From an uncultured Bacteroidales bacterium (GTDB taxonomy: Bacteria > Bacteroidota > Bacteroidia > Bacteroidales > UBA932), in assembly GCA_905235445.1 (NCBI GenBank), contig CAJOLJ010000011.1:1-59237 (forward strand): 59,237 nt of DNA, read 5' to 3'. Position 1 is the stretch's first letter. Each line of letters starts with the position of its first letter. This document shows, piece after piece, positions 43,149-51,589 of the stretch. The translations under genes were made by a program, and so were the position numbers. The notes beneath the pieces are model-generated. The model had not been told where the DNA came from. It worked only from the letters and a program-made list of their open reading frames with translations, and searched no databases.

Positions 43149-46133
43149 CTAGAATCTGCGGGGACCTCCGAATCCGCCCGGGCCGCCAGGACCCCCTGGG
43201 CCTCCAGGTCCGCCGGGACCCCTGCCCCTCTGGCCGTTGAAGTTTCCGAAGCGGTAAGTGACGGAGAAGATGACGTAGCGTCCGAGGGTATTGTTGCGGG
43301 TCTCGGAGTATCCGCTCTCGGATGAGGACTGACGGATATTCTGGGCCTGGTCCAGAAGGTCATATCCCCTCAGTGCCAGGGTTACCTTGTTGTCGAAAAG
43401 GAGCTTCGTTATCTGGGCGTTGATTATCAACCTGGAAGGTTGCTCGGTGCGGTAACCGTTGTACCAGTTGTACCTTCCGTCGGCAATGAGGTTGAACCCG
43501 GAGGGAAGCGTCCAGTTCATGGATGCGGTAGCCTGGTTGCTGAAAGTCTGGAGGTTATTGCTCTCGGAGAGGGTGTACATAGTCTTGCTGAAAGTGGTAC
43601 GTCCACCGAGGGTGAGCTCCACGAGGTCGCTCCTGTAAGTAAAGCGAAGCCTCTGGGTCAGGGAAATGTTCGTGAGAACATTCAGGCTGAAAAGATTCGA
43701 CTCGTCCAGGTCAGGGATGTTCTTGTGGAAAAGGACATAGTCAAACTGCCCGTCCCTGTAGTAGCTGCTCGTATCGAAAGTCTCTCCCACGTAACTTGAT
43801 GACCTCGAGAAACTGGCATTGGTCATCGAGAATATGGAGAAGTTGGACTTGGCGATGGGGGTGTTTATGAACAAGCGGAAATTGGCGTTTGCGGAGTTCT
43901 TTCCGTTCACGGGCAGGGAATACCTGGCACCGTTGGTCCCGTACCAGGTGGCGCTCACTATGGGATCCTGGACCATCCCGCCATTCAGGCCCACATTGAT
44001 GGTCGTAAAAGTCTGCTTGTTGGTGTACCTGAACTCCGAACGCAGGTTGTGGTTGAAGTAAGGCTGCAGGTAAGGGTTTCCGAAACTCATATTCATGGGG
44101 TTCGAGTTGTCGGGGACAGGCATCAACTGGGAAGTGGAAGGTTGGGCGGAACGACCGTTGTAGAAGATCCTCATGTTGGTGTTGTCATTGATGTCAAACC
44201 ACATCATGGCCCGGGGCGCGAAGTTCACTTTCAGGGAATCGTACACCTGGCCGTTGGTCTCATTGTGGGTATGGGTCGGAATGGCTGCGAAGCCCAGCTG
44301 CGCCCTCATCTTCTCCTTCTGGTACATCAGGTTCATACCGGCCTGCTGGGTGGTGGAACGGTTCAGGATGTTATTGGAATAGACATCGTTTTTCTTCTTA
44401 CCTGTCTCCATGAACTCATGGCTGGTGTCATTGAAGACGGTGAAGGGACCGGAGTCGAAGGTCTCCTTGACGGAAGTGGAGTTATTCAGGGAGTAGGAAT
44501 AGTTGGCCTCCACGAAGAATCCCTTGCCGAGGGGCTCGGTATAGGTGACCCCGCCCCTCAGTGAGGTGGAGTTGTTCTTCCTGTTGTACATCTGGTTTAT
44601 GACGGAATCCTTGGCAGCCCCGGTGGAGGGATTGTAGCTCGTGGTCAGGGACTGGTTCAGTCCGTCCATCTTGTTGCGGCTGATGTTGTAGTTAAAGTTC
44701 ACAGTCAGCGTACGGCCTGGCTTTCCGAGCCTCTGGCGAAGCAGGGCGAAACCGTTTGTCCTCCAGTTGCTGTTCACTCCGTCATTGAAATTGAAGCCAT
44801 CGCTCAGTTTGGTCTCCCCCGCCCCGGCGTCACTTGCGGTGGAGAAATTCGAGAACTCATTGAAATGTCCACCCCCGATATTGAACTGAGGCTGGAAGAG
44901 GATGGAAGTGGCATCGGAGAACTTATGCTCTATCCTGGCCCCGATGCGGAACCCGTTGGTGTGGTTGTTGGAGAAGCCGTCCTCCTTGGAAATGAGGCTG
45001 TAGTCCGAAAGGTCCCTCCTCGTGTAGGAAGACTCCAACACCGAGCGGTCATTGTTGTTGTAAAGGGCATTGCCGCCCGCCTCCATCTTATTGTTGAAGA
45101 AGTTGGAAGTGGCGTTGAGTCCAGCCATCCAGGACGAGGATATGCCGTTCCCGCCTCCGAAGCCGCCACCCATGCCGCCGCCTCCGAAGCCGCCTCTCAT
45201 TCCCTGCATCTGACCTCCGGAAATGTCATTGAAACCGCGGTTGTTGGTATTGTTGGCATTGAGGATGAGACTTATCTGGTTCTTTTCGGTGAAGCGTCCC
45301 ATGAACCCTGCACCCTGGTAACGGAAGTCATTGGGGATGGCATCCCCAATCTCGGAAGGAAGGTCATGCCCGCCTCCTGCGGTGAGGTTTCCGAAAAGGC
45401 CGTTCATCATCCCTTTCTGGATGGAGAGGTCAATGACATGCTCCTCCTCACCGTCATCGATTCCGGTGAACATGGCCTGGTCGGATTTCTTCTCGACCAC
45501 CTTCACCTTGTTGATGATCTTGGCCGGGATGTTCTTCGTCGCCAGCTGGGGGTCGTCAAGGAAGAAGGTCTTGCCGTCAATGGTGATCTTGGTGATTGTC
45601 TGTCCGTTGGCCGTGATGGTCCCGTCATCGGCTACTTCCACTCCGGGAAGCTTCTTGAGAAGGTCCTCGAGAACATCGTTGTCGGTAGTCTTGAAAGAGG
45701 ACGCACTGTACTCAACGGTATCCTTCTTGATGATGATGGGATTGCCCACATCGCTCACCGTAGCCGCATCGAGGGTCGTGGTATCCAGGTCCATCGGGAG
45801 GGTCCCGAGGTCCAGGTTCCCCTTCACGGTAATCTCCCGCTCCAGGGGCTTGTATCCCATGAGCTCCGCTTTGAGCACATAGGTCCCGGCGGGGATGGCC
45901 TCCAGGGCGGCAACACCCTTGTCGGAGGAGAGGATGTACTTATAGGGGGAGGTGGCACCCTTCTTTGTGAGGGTCACGGTAGCGAACGCAACCGGTTCCT
46001 CCGTGGCCTTGTCCTGCAGGGTCATTGACACTGTCCCACGGTTCTGTGAAAAGGCGGGAGCGGAAAACAGGAAAACGGACAGCAAACAGATGAAAGCCGT
46101 CAGGTGAAGTTTCGGGGTCTTTCTCAAGATCAT
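43149..46133 (-). CDS. Outer-membrane beta-barrel protein, TonB-receptor-like
   Basis: 994 residues. A signal peptide covers about 1-29. Residues ~31-115 are a CarboxypepD_reg-like domain, ~140-230 a plug-like domain (DVLEDLLKKLPGVEVADDG, ITKITIDGKTFF), and ~400-970 the beta-barrel of the 'OMP_b-brl_3' type. A Gly-rich loop follows the plug (GGFGGGGMGGGFGGG). The extreme C-terminus is GPGGPGG repeats ending GPRRF, encoded by a tandem repeat at about 43160-43215; an ordinary barrel would end in an aromatic strand, and the terminal Phe remains. No SusD neighbour. The cargo is unknown. A hairpin lies just before the start codon. Confidence 0.85.
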   Translation of the reverse strand: MILRKTPKLHLTAFICLLSVFLFSAPAFSQNRGTVSMTLQDKATEEPVAFATVTLTKKGATSPYKYILSSDKGVAALEAIPAGTYVLKAELMGYKPLEREITVKGNLDLGTLPMDLDTTTLDAATVSDVGNPIIIKKDTVEYSASSFKTTDNDVLEDLLKKLPGVEVADDGTITANGQTITKITIDGKTFFLDDPQLATKNIPAKIINKVKVVEKKSDQAMFTGIDDGEEEHVIDLSIQKGMMNGLFGNLTAGGGHDLPSEIGDAIPNDFRYQGAGFMGRFTEKNQISLILNANNTNNRGFNDISGGQMQGMRGGFGGGGMGGGFGGGNGISSSWMAGLNATSNFFNNKMEAGGNALYNNNDRSVLESSYTRRDLSDYSLISKEDGFSNNHTNGFRIGARIEHKFSDATSILFQPQFNIGGGHFNEFSNFSTASDAGAGETKLSDGFNFNDGVNSNWRTNGFALLRQRLGKPGRTLTVNFNYNISRNKMDGLNQSLTTSYNPSTGAAKDSVINQMYNRKNNSTSLRGGVTYTEPLGKGFFVEANYSYSLNNSTSVKETFDSGPFTVFNDTSHEFMETGKKKNDVYSNNILNRSTTQQAGMNLMYQKEKMRAQLGFAAIPTHTHNETNGQVYDSLKVNFAPRAMMWFDINDNTNMRIFYNGRSAQPSTSQLMPVPDNSNPMNMSFGNPYLQPYFNHNLRSEFRYTNKQTFTTINVGLNGGMVQDPIVSATWYGTNGARYSLPVNGKNSANANFRLFINTPIAKSNFSIFSMTNASFSRSSSYVGETFDTSSYYRDGQFDYVLFHKNIPDLDESNLFSLNVLTNISLTQRLRFTYRSDLVELTLGGRTTFSKTMYTLSESNNLQTFSNQATASMNWTLPSGFNLIADGRYNWYNGYRTEQPSRLIINAQITKLLFDNKVTLALRGYDLLDQAQNIRQSSSESGYSETRNNTLGRYVIFSVTYRFGNFNGQRGRGPGGPGGPGGPGGPGGFGGPRRF

Positions 46134-46150
46134 TATAGTAGCCGGTATAT

Positions 46151-46176
46151 ATAAAACGGGATAACACGATTATCCC
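46151..46176 (-). terminator. Hairpin 25 bases before the barrel gene start
   Basis: On the minus strand GGGATAA pairs with TTATCCC (7 bp, 5-base loop), followed by GTTTTATATATA. It could end the serS-ruvC-yccF transcript or act as an attenuator in the barrel leader. Confidence 0.5.
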
Positions 46177-46317
46177 GATATTTTTTTGACACCCAAAAGC
46201 AGTGATGGTTTAAAGGAAAACACTTTTTTTGGACGATTTTTCTCCGCGCCTCCCTCCCCCTCACAAGAGGGGAATTTCATGGAAAAGAGGGGGACGACCA
46301 AAGTCTTTCCTGGAAGT

Positions 46318-46686
46318 CTAGACGACCTTCTTCCCGAAGGGGAAGAATGAGCTTAGGGCCATCTTGAAATGCTGCACCCCGAAGGGGATGCCAACGATGG
46401 TCACACAGAAGATGAGCCCGCACACCCCGTGGATTGCAGCAACTTCCCACCATCCCAGCACAATCCACAGGACATTCATCACAGTGCTCACGCACCCGGG
46501 TTCATTGGGACCGCTGACAAGTTCATGGCCGAAGGGCCAGAGGGCGTACTGGCCAAGCTTAAAGAGCTGCACTCCGAAAGGGATGCCGATGATGGTAATG
46601 CAAAGGAGAAGCCCGATGAGAAAGTAAATGATGGCTACAAGAAGGCCTCCGAGGACGAGCCAGGCGATGTTCCCAAGGAATTTCAT
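46318..46686 (-). CDS. yccF: YccF family inner-membrane protein
   Basis: 122 residues in two related halves, each with the motif IIGIPFGVQ-FK (TIIGIPFGVQLFKLGQYALWPFG and TIVGIPFGVQHFKMALSSFFPFG). This internal duplication defines YccF. Two to four membrane helices. Function unknown in any organism to my knowledge. It is 39 bases downstream of ruvC on the same strand. Confidence 0.9.
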   Translation of the reverse strand: MKFLGNIAWLVLGGLLVAIIYFLIGLLLCITIIGIPFGVQLFKLGQYALWPFGHELVSGPNEPGCVSTVMNVLWIVLGWWEVAAIHGVCGLIFCVTIVGIPFGVQHFKMALSSFFPFGKKVV

Positions 46687-46725
46687 AAAACTTAAGTGAG
46701 GTTATGGTATGATTGGAATTACAGG

Positions 46726-47325
46726 CTACTTGATGCGGTCGGGGTTGTTCTTAATGAAGTCGTCCCAGCTTCCTGAGCGTTTCCCTGAGGAGGAGCCATG
46801 TCGGGATGAAGAGCCGTGGGAGCCAAATAGGGGACTTGTAGTAGCGTAGAAGTGGCACATTGCTATTGCCAGGGCGTCGGTTGCGTCGAGATGTTCCACC
46901 TTCATCTCGAAGGAGAGCGTCTTCTGGAGCATCATGGCGACCTGTTCCTTGGAGGCGGCGCCGTTACCGGCAACACTCATCTTCACTTCCCTCGGGGAGT
47001 ACTCCGTCACGGGAAGGTCCCTGTGGAGTGCGGCCATCATGGCGGCCCCCTGGGCCCTGCCCAGCTTTATGAGCGACTGGGCGTTCTTCCCGTAGAAGGG
47101 TGCCTCGAGGGCCATCTCGGTTCCGTGATAGGATATTATGACCTGGGTGACGGTATCGAAAATCTGCTTGAGTTTCTGATATGAATCCGTTATCTTCCTC
47201 AGGTCCAGCACCCCCATGTCCACGAAGGACGCTTTCCTGTCCTCAACCTTTATGACCCCGAAGCCAAGCAGATTGGTTCCGGGGTCTATTCCGATAATGT
47301 ATTTCACTGGGACAGGAGTGTCCAT
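46726..47325 (-). CDS. ruvC: Holliday junction resolvase RuvC
   Basis: 199 residues. The RNase H-like catalytic acids are visible: D14 in GIDPGT, a Glu in ALEAPF, and the Asp residues in HLDATDALA. AQGAAMMAAL and YSPREVKMSV are typical. The C-terminal ~30 residues (Ser/Gly-rich SSSRHGSSSGKRSGS, then WDDFIKNNPDRI) extend beyond the core, as in other Bacteroidota RuvC. It cuts four-way junctions made by RuvAB. It starts 11 bases after serS ends. Confidence 0.93.
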   Translation of the reverse strand: MDTPVPVKYIIGIDPGTNLLGFGVIKVEDRKASFVDMGVLDLRKITDSYQKLKQIFDTVTQVIISYHGTEMALEAPFYGKNAQSLIKLGRAQGAAMMAALHRDLPVTEYSPREVKMSVAGNGAASKEQVAMMLQKTLSFEMKVEHLDATDALAIAMCHFYATTSPLFGSHGSSSRHGSSSGKRSGSWDDFIKNNPDRIK

Positions 47326-47336
47326 GGGAAGGCGAA

Positions 47337-48608
47337 CTAATCTATGCGGTCAAAGCCTGTGTAGGGACGAAGGACTTCGGGGATGAGGATGCAGTCCTCC
47401 TTCTGGTTGTCTTCCAGCAGTGCGGCGACGACCCTAGGCAGTGCGAGGGACGACCCGTTGAGGGTATGGGCCAGGACGGTCTTTCCGTTCTCGTCCTTGT
47501 AGCGGAGGTGAAGGCGGTTCGCCTGGTAGTTCTCGAAGTTGGACACCGAGGAAATCTCCAGCCAGCGACCCTGGGCTGCGCTCCACAGCTCGAAGTCATA
47601 GGTGATGGCGGAAGTGAAGGACATGTCCCCTCCGCAGAGGCGAAGGATCCTGTACCTAAGGCCGAGGGCATTGACAAGGCTCTCCACGTGGGAGATCATC
47701 TCGTCAAGGGCGGCGTAGCTGTTCTCGGGCTTCTCGACCCTCACGATCTCCACCTTGTCGAACTGGTGCAGACGGTTCAGTCCCCTCACGTCCTTGCCGT
47801 AGGACCCGGCCTCTCGACGGAAACAGGGAGTGTAGGCGGTAAGTTTCTGGGGGAAGTCATTCACGCCGAGAATCACATCGCGGAAGATGTTGGTCACGGG
47901 GACCTCGGCAGTGGGGACCAGATAGAAGTCATCCAGGCCTACGTAGTACATCTGGGCCTCCTTGTCGGGAAGCTGGCCCGTACCGAATCCGGATGCGGCA
48001 TTCACCATCACAGGAGGCTCTACCTCCTTGTAACCGGCTGCGGTATTGCGGTCCAGGAAGAAATTGATGAGGGCCCTCTGGAGCTTCGCACCCTTGCCCT
48101 TGTAGACCGGGAACCCGGCACCGGTGAGTTTAACACCGAGGTCGAAATCTATGATATCGTACTTCTTGGCAAGATCCCAGTGCGGGAGGGCACCTTCGGG
48201 AAGAGAGGGTTCCTCCCCGCCCATCCTCACTACGACATTGTCCTCGGCACCCTTTCCCTCGGGGACCTGGGCGCAGGGGAGGTTCGGAAGCAGGACGAGC
48301 TTGGCATCCAGGGTCTTCTGGTTCTCGTCAGCCTGGGCGAGAAGTTCCGAGGACTTGGCCTTGAGGGCGGCCACCTCAGCCTTTGCTGCCTCGGCCTCCT
48401 GCCTCTTGCCCTCTTTCATGAGGGCACCGATCTGTGCGGAGACCTTCTTCTGCTTTGCCACGATGGCGTCACTTTCCGTCTGGAGGTTGCGCCTGAGGGT
48501 ATCGAGGCGGATGACCTCCTCGACAATCTCCCTGGCATCGAAGTTCTTCACGGCCAGACGCTCGATGATGAACTCGGGATTTTCACGGATTGCTTTGAGT
48601 GTAAGCAT
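47337..48608 (-). CDS. serS: Seryl-tRNA synthetase
   Basis: 423 residues, the normal length. The N-terminal coiled-coil arm (about 1-110) begins MLTLKAIRENPEFIIERL. Class II motifs follow: the motif 2 region RREAGSYGKDVRGLNRLHQFDKVE and the motif 3 region NGSSLALPRVVAALLEDNQ. It charges tRNA-Ser in the cytoplasm. It is the first gene of a serS-ruvC-yccF run; the preceding rplU-rpmA transcript ends at a terminator 37 bases upstream. I found no -7 box of its own. Confidence 0.96.
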   Translation of the reverse strand: MLTLKAIRENPEFIIERLAVKNFDAREIVEEVIRLDTLRRNLQTESDAIVAKQKKVSAQIGALMKEGKRQEAEAAKAEVAALKAKSSELLAQADENQKTLDAKLVLLPNLPCAQVPEGKGAEDNVVVRMGGEEPSLPEGALPHWDLAKKYDIIDFDLGVKLTGAGFPVYKGKGAKLQRALINFFLDRNTAAGYKEVEPPVMVNAASGFGTGQLPDKEAQMYYVGLDDFYLVPTAEVPVTNIFRDVILGVNDFPQKLTAYTPCFRREAGSYGKDVRGLNRLHQFDKVEIVRVEKPENSYAALDEMISHVESLVNALGLRYRILRLCGGDMSFTSAITYDFELWSAAQGRWLEISSVSNFENYQANRLHLRYKDENGKTVLAHTLNGSSLALPRVVAALLEDNQKEDCILIPEVLRPYTGFDRID

Positions 48609-48644
48609 TGCGTAGGATATTTTGAAAAGATTGGGTCTTATAAG

Positions 48645-48678
48645 TAAAAAAGGACCGGGGAGTATTTCCGACCGGTCC
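48645..48678 (-). terminator. Terminator of the rplU-rpmA transcript
   Basis: On the minus strand GGACCGG pairs with CCGGTCC (7 bp) and is followed by six T residues. Confidence 0.8.
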
Positions 48679-48703
48679 TCTTCAGGATCTATATCTCCCT
48701 GTC

Positions 48704-48964
48704 TTAGTTCTCGAAGGGGAGAACTGAAACGTAGGACTTGTCTTCCTTCTTCTTCTGGAAGACCACAGTACCGTCGACGAGAGCATAAAGGGTGTGGTCC
48801 TTACCCATCCCGACATTCTTGCCGGGATTGTGGACTGTACCCCTCTGGCGGACGATGATGTTGCCAGCTACCACACTCTGACCGCCGAACTTCTTGAGAC
48901 CAAGTCGTTTGCTATGTGATTCACGACCGTTCTTGGAACTGGACTGACCTTTTTTATGTGCCAT
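48704..48964 (-). CDS. rpmA: 50S ribosomal protein bL27
   Basis: 86 residues. The sequence begins [22 protein letters not shown] and continues [13 protein letters not shown], the highly conserved L27 core near the peptidyl-transferase centre. No cleavable N-terminal extension of the Firmicutes type is seen. It is 21 bases after rplU and shares its promoter. Confidence 0.97.
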   Translation of the reverse strand: MAHKKGQSSSKNGRESHSKRLGLKKFGGQSVVAGNIIVRQRGTVHNPGKNVGMGKDHTLYALVDGTVVFQKKKEDKSYVSVLPFEN

Positions 48965-48985
48965 AATGAATTCCTCCTTAAATAG

Positions 48986-49300
48986 TTATGAAATAGCGTC
49001 AATCTTAATCTTCGTGAGCTTCTGACGGTGACCGTTGCACTTCTGGAAGCCCTTGCGACGGATTTTCTTGAAAACGAGAACCTTCTTTGCCCTGACGGTA
49101 TCGTCGAGCACAGTGGCCTTTACTGATGCTCCATCAACATAGGGAGCCCCTATCTTGACCTCTCCACCCTCGTTGTCGAGGAGAAGAACCTTGTTGAATT
49201 CCACCTGCTCGTCCTTCTTGGCAGCGAGGCGGTTGACAAAAAGCTCGGAACCAGCTTCAACTTTGAACTGCTGTCCGGCAATGTCTACGATTGCGTACAT
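48986..49300 (-). CDS. rplU: 50S ribosomal protein bL21
   Basis: 104 residues. MYAIVDIAGQQFKVEAG at the start and the C-terminal FKKIRRKGFQKCNGHRQKLTKIKID are standard bL21. The gene is preceded by a leader of about 90 bases that contains at least one short hairpin (GTCTG with CAGAC at 49350-49370), so an autoregulatory leader is possible. Confidence 0.97.
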   Translation of the reverse strand: MYAIVDIAGQQFKVEAGSELFVNRLAAKKDEQVEFNKVLLLDNEGGEVKIGAPYVDGASVKATVLDDTVRAKKVLVFKKIRRKGFQKCNGHRQKLTKIKIDAIS

Positions 49301-49393
49301 TTAATCTAAAAACTCTTTAAGTTCCAACCGCGAGCGCAGGCTCCCCGGGGTCTGTCTTCGGTGCTCAGACGGTCATGCGAAAATTTGGGACTG

Positions 49394-49424
49394 CAAAATT
49401 ACGTCTTTTTGTCAAAAGCACAAA
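49394..49424 (-). promoter_or_regulatory. Consensus promoter of rplU-rpmA
   Basis: TTTG (49424-49421), 19-base spacer, TAATTTTG (49401-49394): perfect match in both elements. Confidence 0.8.
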
Positions 49425-49469
49425 CTTTTAGCGCAAATTATTTTTCAAGTTGAAAAACTTTTTTGCCCT

Positions 49470-49501
49470 ATTGCTCTTGCAAAAGAAAACCCCTACATTT
49501 G
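49470..49501 (+). promoter_or_regulatory. Promoter of the STAND-like ATPase gene
   Basis: ATTG (49470-49473), 20-base spacer, TACATTTG (49494-49501). The predicted start near 49506 lies inside the palindrome at 49499-49518. Confidence 0.7.
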
Positions 49502-49518
49502 TAACAACTTTGTTACAA
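49499..49518. promoter_or_regulatory. Perfect palindrome over the transcription start: candidate operator
   Basis: TTGTAACA-ACTT-TGTTACAA: 8-bp perfect arms and a 4-base spacer. The left arm shares its first bases with the -7 box, so a bound dimer would block RNA polymerase. Confidence 0.6.
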
Positions 49519-49532
49519 GACTGACCCCACAT

Positions 49533-50687
49533 ATGGACTCGCCATTCATATTCGACAAATACGTTACCGCCAAGAATTTCATCGGGCGGAAGACGGACTG
49601 CAACTCGCTTATAAACCTCCTCCAGCAGAAGGAGCACATCGTCATGTACACTCCCCCGAAGGGAGGGAAGATGTCCCTCATCCAGCAGAGCCTCTTCCAG
49701 TTCAGGATGCTCAAGCACGACTTCTACATCGGACACTTCAATCTGCTCAATGTCCGGAGGACGGACCAGTTCATCCTCAGGCTTGTGTCTACCGTCATGG
49801 CGACGCAGGCCAACACTCCCTCCGAAATGGCCACCTTCATCTCCCACTACCTGGGCGACACCCACTTCGTCTTCGACAGGGAGAGGTTCAGCGGGTACGG
49901 GGAGACCGTGTCCCTGAACTGGGAACTGGACAGGAACGACATCCAAAGGGCCCTCATGCTCCCCTACGCGGTCGCGAGGGAACAGGCCCAGGACTTCATC
50001 CTCATAGTGGACGAGTTCCAGAACCTGGAATGGACCGAGGATCCCGAGATGATTTACAAATGCATGGAGGAAGCCTTCTCCAAGATGAAAGGTGAAGTTG
50101 GGGCGGGATGCTCGTACATACTGTGCGGCAGCGCCTACAATGCCATGAAAGACATCTTCGAACGCAGGCATTTCTTCCATAGGAAGGTCGAGAGGGTGAT
50201 CCTCCACCCGGTCGAGGCCAAGGAAATCGTCGAGCACGTGGCAAAAGGGTTCCTGATGGGAGGCAAGGTGGTGGACAAGGACCTCCTGTACGGGATGTGC
50301 AACCTGTTCCGCAACGACCTTTATTACATAAACTTCCTCTCCTACATTACCGACTCCCTGACCAAGGGGTACGTCAACGAAAGCGTCATGCTGGATGCCC
50401 TGGACATCCTCGTTTCCATCCATACCCCGCAGTTCATAAGCACGATGTACTCGCTGACCACCTTCCAGGTGAACCTGCTGAGGGCCGTACTTGACGGGGT
50501 CACCAAGCTCTCCTCCGCCTCCGTCATCCAGAAGTACTCCCTCAACTCCTCCGCGAACGTCAAGAGGGTCAGGGAAGCCCTCGAGAAGAAAGAGGTCCTG
50601 GCCTTCAATGACAAGGACGACCCCTGGATTATAGACCCCCTGTTCGAGTACTGGGTCAAGAAATACTATTTCGAGATACCCGTATAG
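49533..50687 (+). CDS. STAND-like ATPase with degenerate P-loop
   Basis: 384 residues, cytoplasmic. The outline is that of archaeal-type/STAND ATPases: FIGRKTD (box before the P-loop), P-loop region TPPKGGKMSLI (40-50), Walker B DFILIVDEFQNL with D160 and E161, and a C-terminal winged-helix-like part (VIQKYSLNSSANVKRVREALEKKEV) ending in DPLFEYWVKKYY. A normal P-loop would read GPRRSGKTSL; here the first Gly is Thr and the Thr after GK is Met, so nucleotide binding may be altered. Similar proteins occur in Bacteroidales without known function. It is controlled by a palindrome-bearing promoter. Confidence 0.75.
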   Translation: MDSPFIFDKYVTAKNFIGRKTDCNSLINLLQQKEHIVMYTPPKGGKMSLIQQSLFQFRMLKHDFYIGHFNLLNVRRTDQFILRLVSTVMATQANTPSEMATFISHYLGDTHFVFDRERFSGYGETVSLNWELDRNDIQRALMLPYAVAREQAQDFILIVDEFQNLEWTEDPEMIYKCMEEAFSKMKGEVGAGCSYILCGSAYNAMKDIFERRHFFHRKVERVILHPVEAKEIVEHVAKGFLMGGKVVDKDLLYGMCNLFRNDLYYINFLSYITDSLTKGYVNESVMLDALDILVSIHTPQFISTMYSLTTFQVNLLRAVLDGVTKLSSASVIQKYSLNSSANVKRVREALEKKEVLAFNDKDDPWIIDPLFEYWVKKYYFEIPV

Positions 50688-50753
50688 GAACGGAGCATTC
50701 CATAAATAATATATAGAGACACTGATTACTGACGACAAAAACCTTTCACAGAC

Positions 50754-51464
50754 ATGCCAAAGAAAAGACTTACCGTACTGACCGGTGCGGGCGTTAGCGC
50801 AGAAAGCGGGATAGCCACATTCCGCGACAACGGCGGCCTCTGGGACAAATACGACCCCCAGGATGTCGCATCCCACACAGGATGGCTCAGGAACAAGGGC
50901 CTGGTCCTGGAATTCTACAACATCCGCCGCAAGGAACTCTCCACAGTCTCTCCCAACGCAGCCCACAAGGCAATAGCTGACCTCGAGAAAGACTACGACG
51001 TAACCGTCATCACCCAGAACGTGGACAACCTCCACGAGAGGGCCGGCTCCACCAAGATAATCCACCTCCACGGGGAGCTCACCAAGGTGCGTCCCGAGTA
51101 CGGGGTATATGACGACAGCGGCTCCGAGGCCGAAGTGTTCGACGTGGGATACTCCGAGGTGAACCTCGGGGACAAGGCACCCAACGGACAGCAGCTCCGT
51201 CCCCACATCGTGTTCTTCGAGGAGGCTGTGCCCAAGATCGAGGCCGCCATCGATGTCATGTACACAACGGACATCCTCCTCATAGTGGGCACTTCACTGA
51301 ACGTGTATCCTGCAGCGGGCCTGTACCGCTACACCGACCCTTCCATTCCCATCTACCTCATTGACCCCGCCGAGGTCAGAGTCTATGACAGCAGGATCCG
51401 TCACATCAAGGCTCCCGCGACCCTCGGAATGGAGAAATTCAAGGAGATTCTGAAGACTTTGTAG
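50754..51464 (+). CDS. cobB: NAD-dependent protein deacylase (class III sirtuin, zinc-less)
   Basis: 236 residues. GAGVSAESGI (11-20) and TQNVDNLH form the NAD site and the catalytic base is H106 in IHLHGEL. Y55 and R58 in FYNIRR are the class III YxxR pair that reads succinyl or malonyl lysine. The four zinc-binding cysteines are absent from the small domain (region 115-145), where the sequence is VRPEYGVYDDSGSEAEVFDVG. This is usual for Bacteroidota sirtuins. It would remove acidic acyl groups from protein lysines. It follows the STAND-like ATPase by 66 bases and could share its transcript. Confidence 0.9.
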   Translation: MPKKRLTVLTGAGVSAESGIATFRDNGGLWDKYDPQDVASHTGWLRNKGLVLEFYNIRRKELSTVSPNAAHKAIADLEKDYDVTVITQNVDNLHERAGSTKIIHLHGELTKVRPEYGVYDDSGSEAEVFDVGYSEVNLGDKAPNGQQLRPHIVFFEEAVPKIEAAIDVMYTTDILLIVGTSLNVYPAAGLYRYTDPSIPIYLIDPAEVRVYDSRIRHIKAPATLGMEKFKEILKTL

Positions 51465-51514
51465 GCCCCGGCTTACATTTTGGAGGGAAAAAACGAAAAA
51501 ATCACCGAATTTTT

Positions 51515-51545
51515 TTTGGAAAACAGTTCAATTGTCCTACCTTTG
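51515..51545 (+). promoter_or_regulatory. Consensus promoter of rpsU
   Basis: TTTG (51515-51518), 19-base spacer, TACCTTTG (51538-51545). The predicted leader is about 40 bases and contains the Shine-Dalgarno sequence. Confidence 0.8.
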
Positions 51546-51569
51546 CCCCGCCAAAAAATCAAGATCAGA

Positions 51570-51581
51570 AAAGGAGGTGAT
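51570..51581 (+). promoter_or_regulatory. rpsU: Full-length Shine-Dalgarno sequence of rpsU
   Basis: AAAGGAGGTGAT is complementary to essentially the whole 16S 3' tail and sits 8 bases before the ATG at 51590. Such sites are nearly absent elsewhere in this window. In Bacteroidota, bS21 helps hide the anti-SD, so this site fits autoregulation. Confidence 0.85.
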
Positions 51582-51589
51582 AATAGACA

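Noticed and set aside
43160..43215. CRISPR-like or satellite repeat
   Set aside because: The repeat is in frame and encodes Gly-Pro-Gly residues at the end of the barrel protein; there are no spacers.
44865..46028. Plus-strand open frame of 387 codons opposite the barrel gene
   Set aside because: Shadow frame; the minus strand encodes signal peptide, plug and barrel in order.
49428..51206. Long open frame (592 codons) on the minus strand opposite the STAND-like ATPase and sirtuin genes
   Set aside because: It is the antisense shadow of two genes with clear motifs. Its translation is valine/glycine-rich low-quality sequence, and it runs across promoter and spacer DNA.
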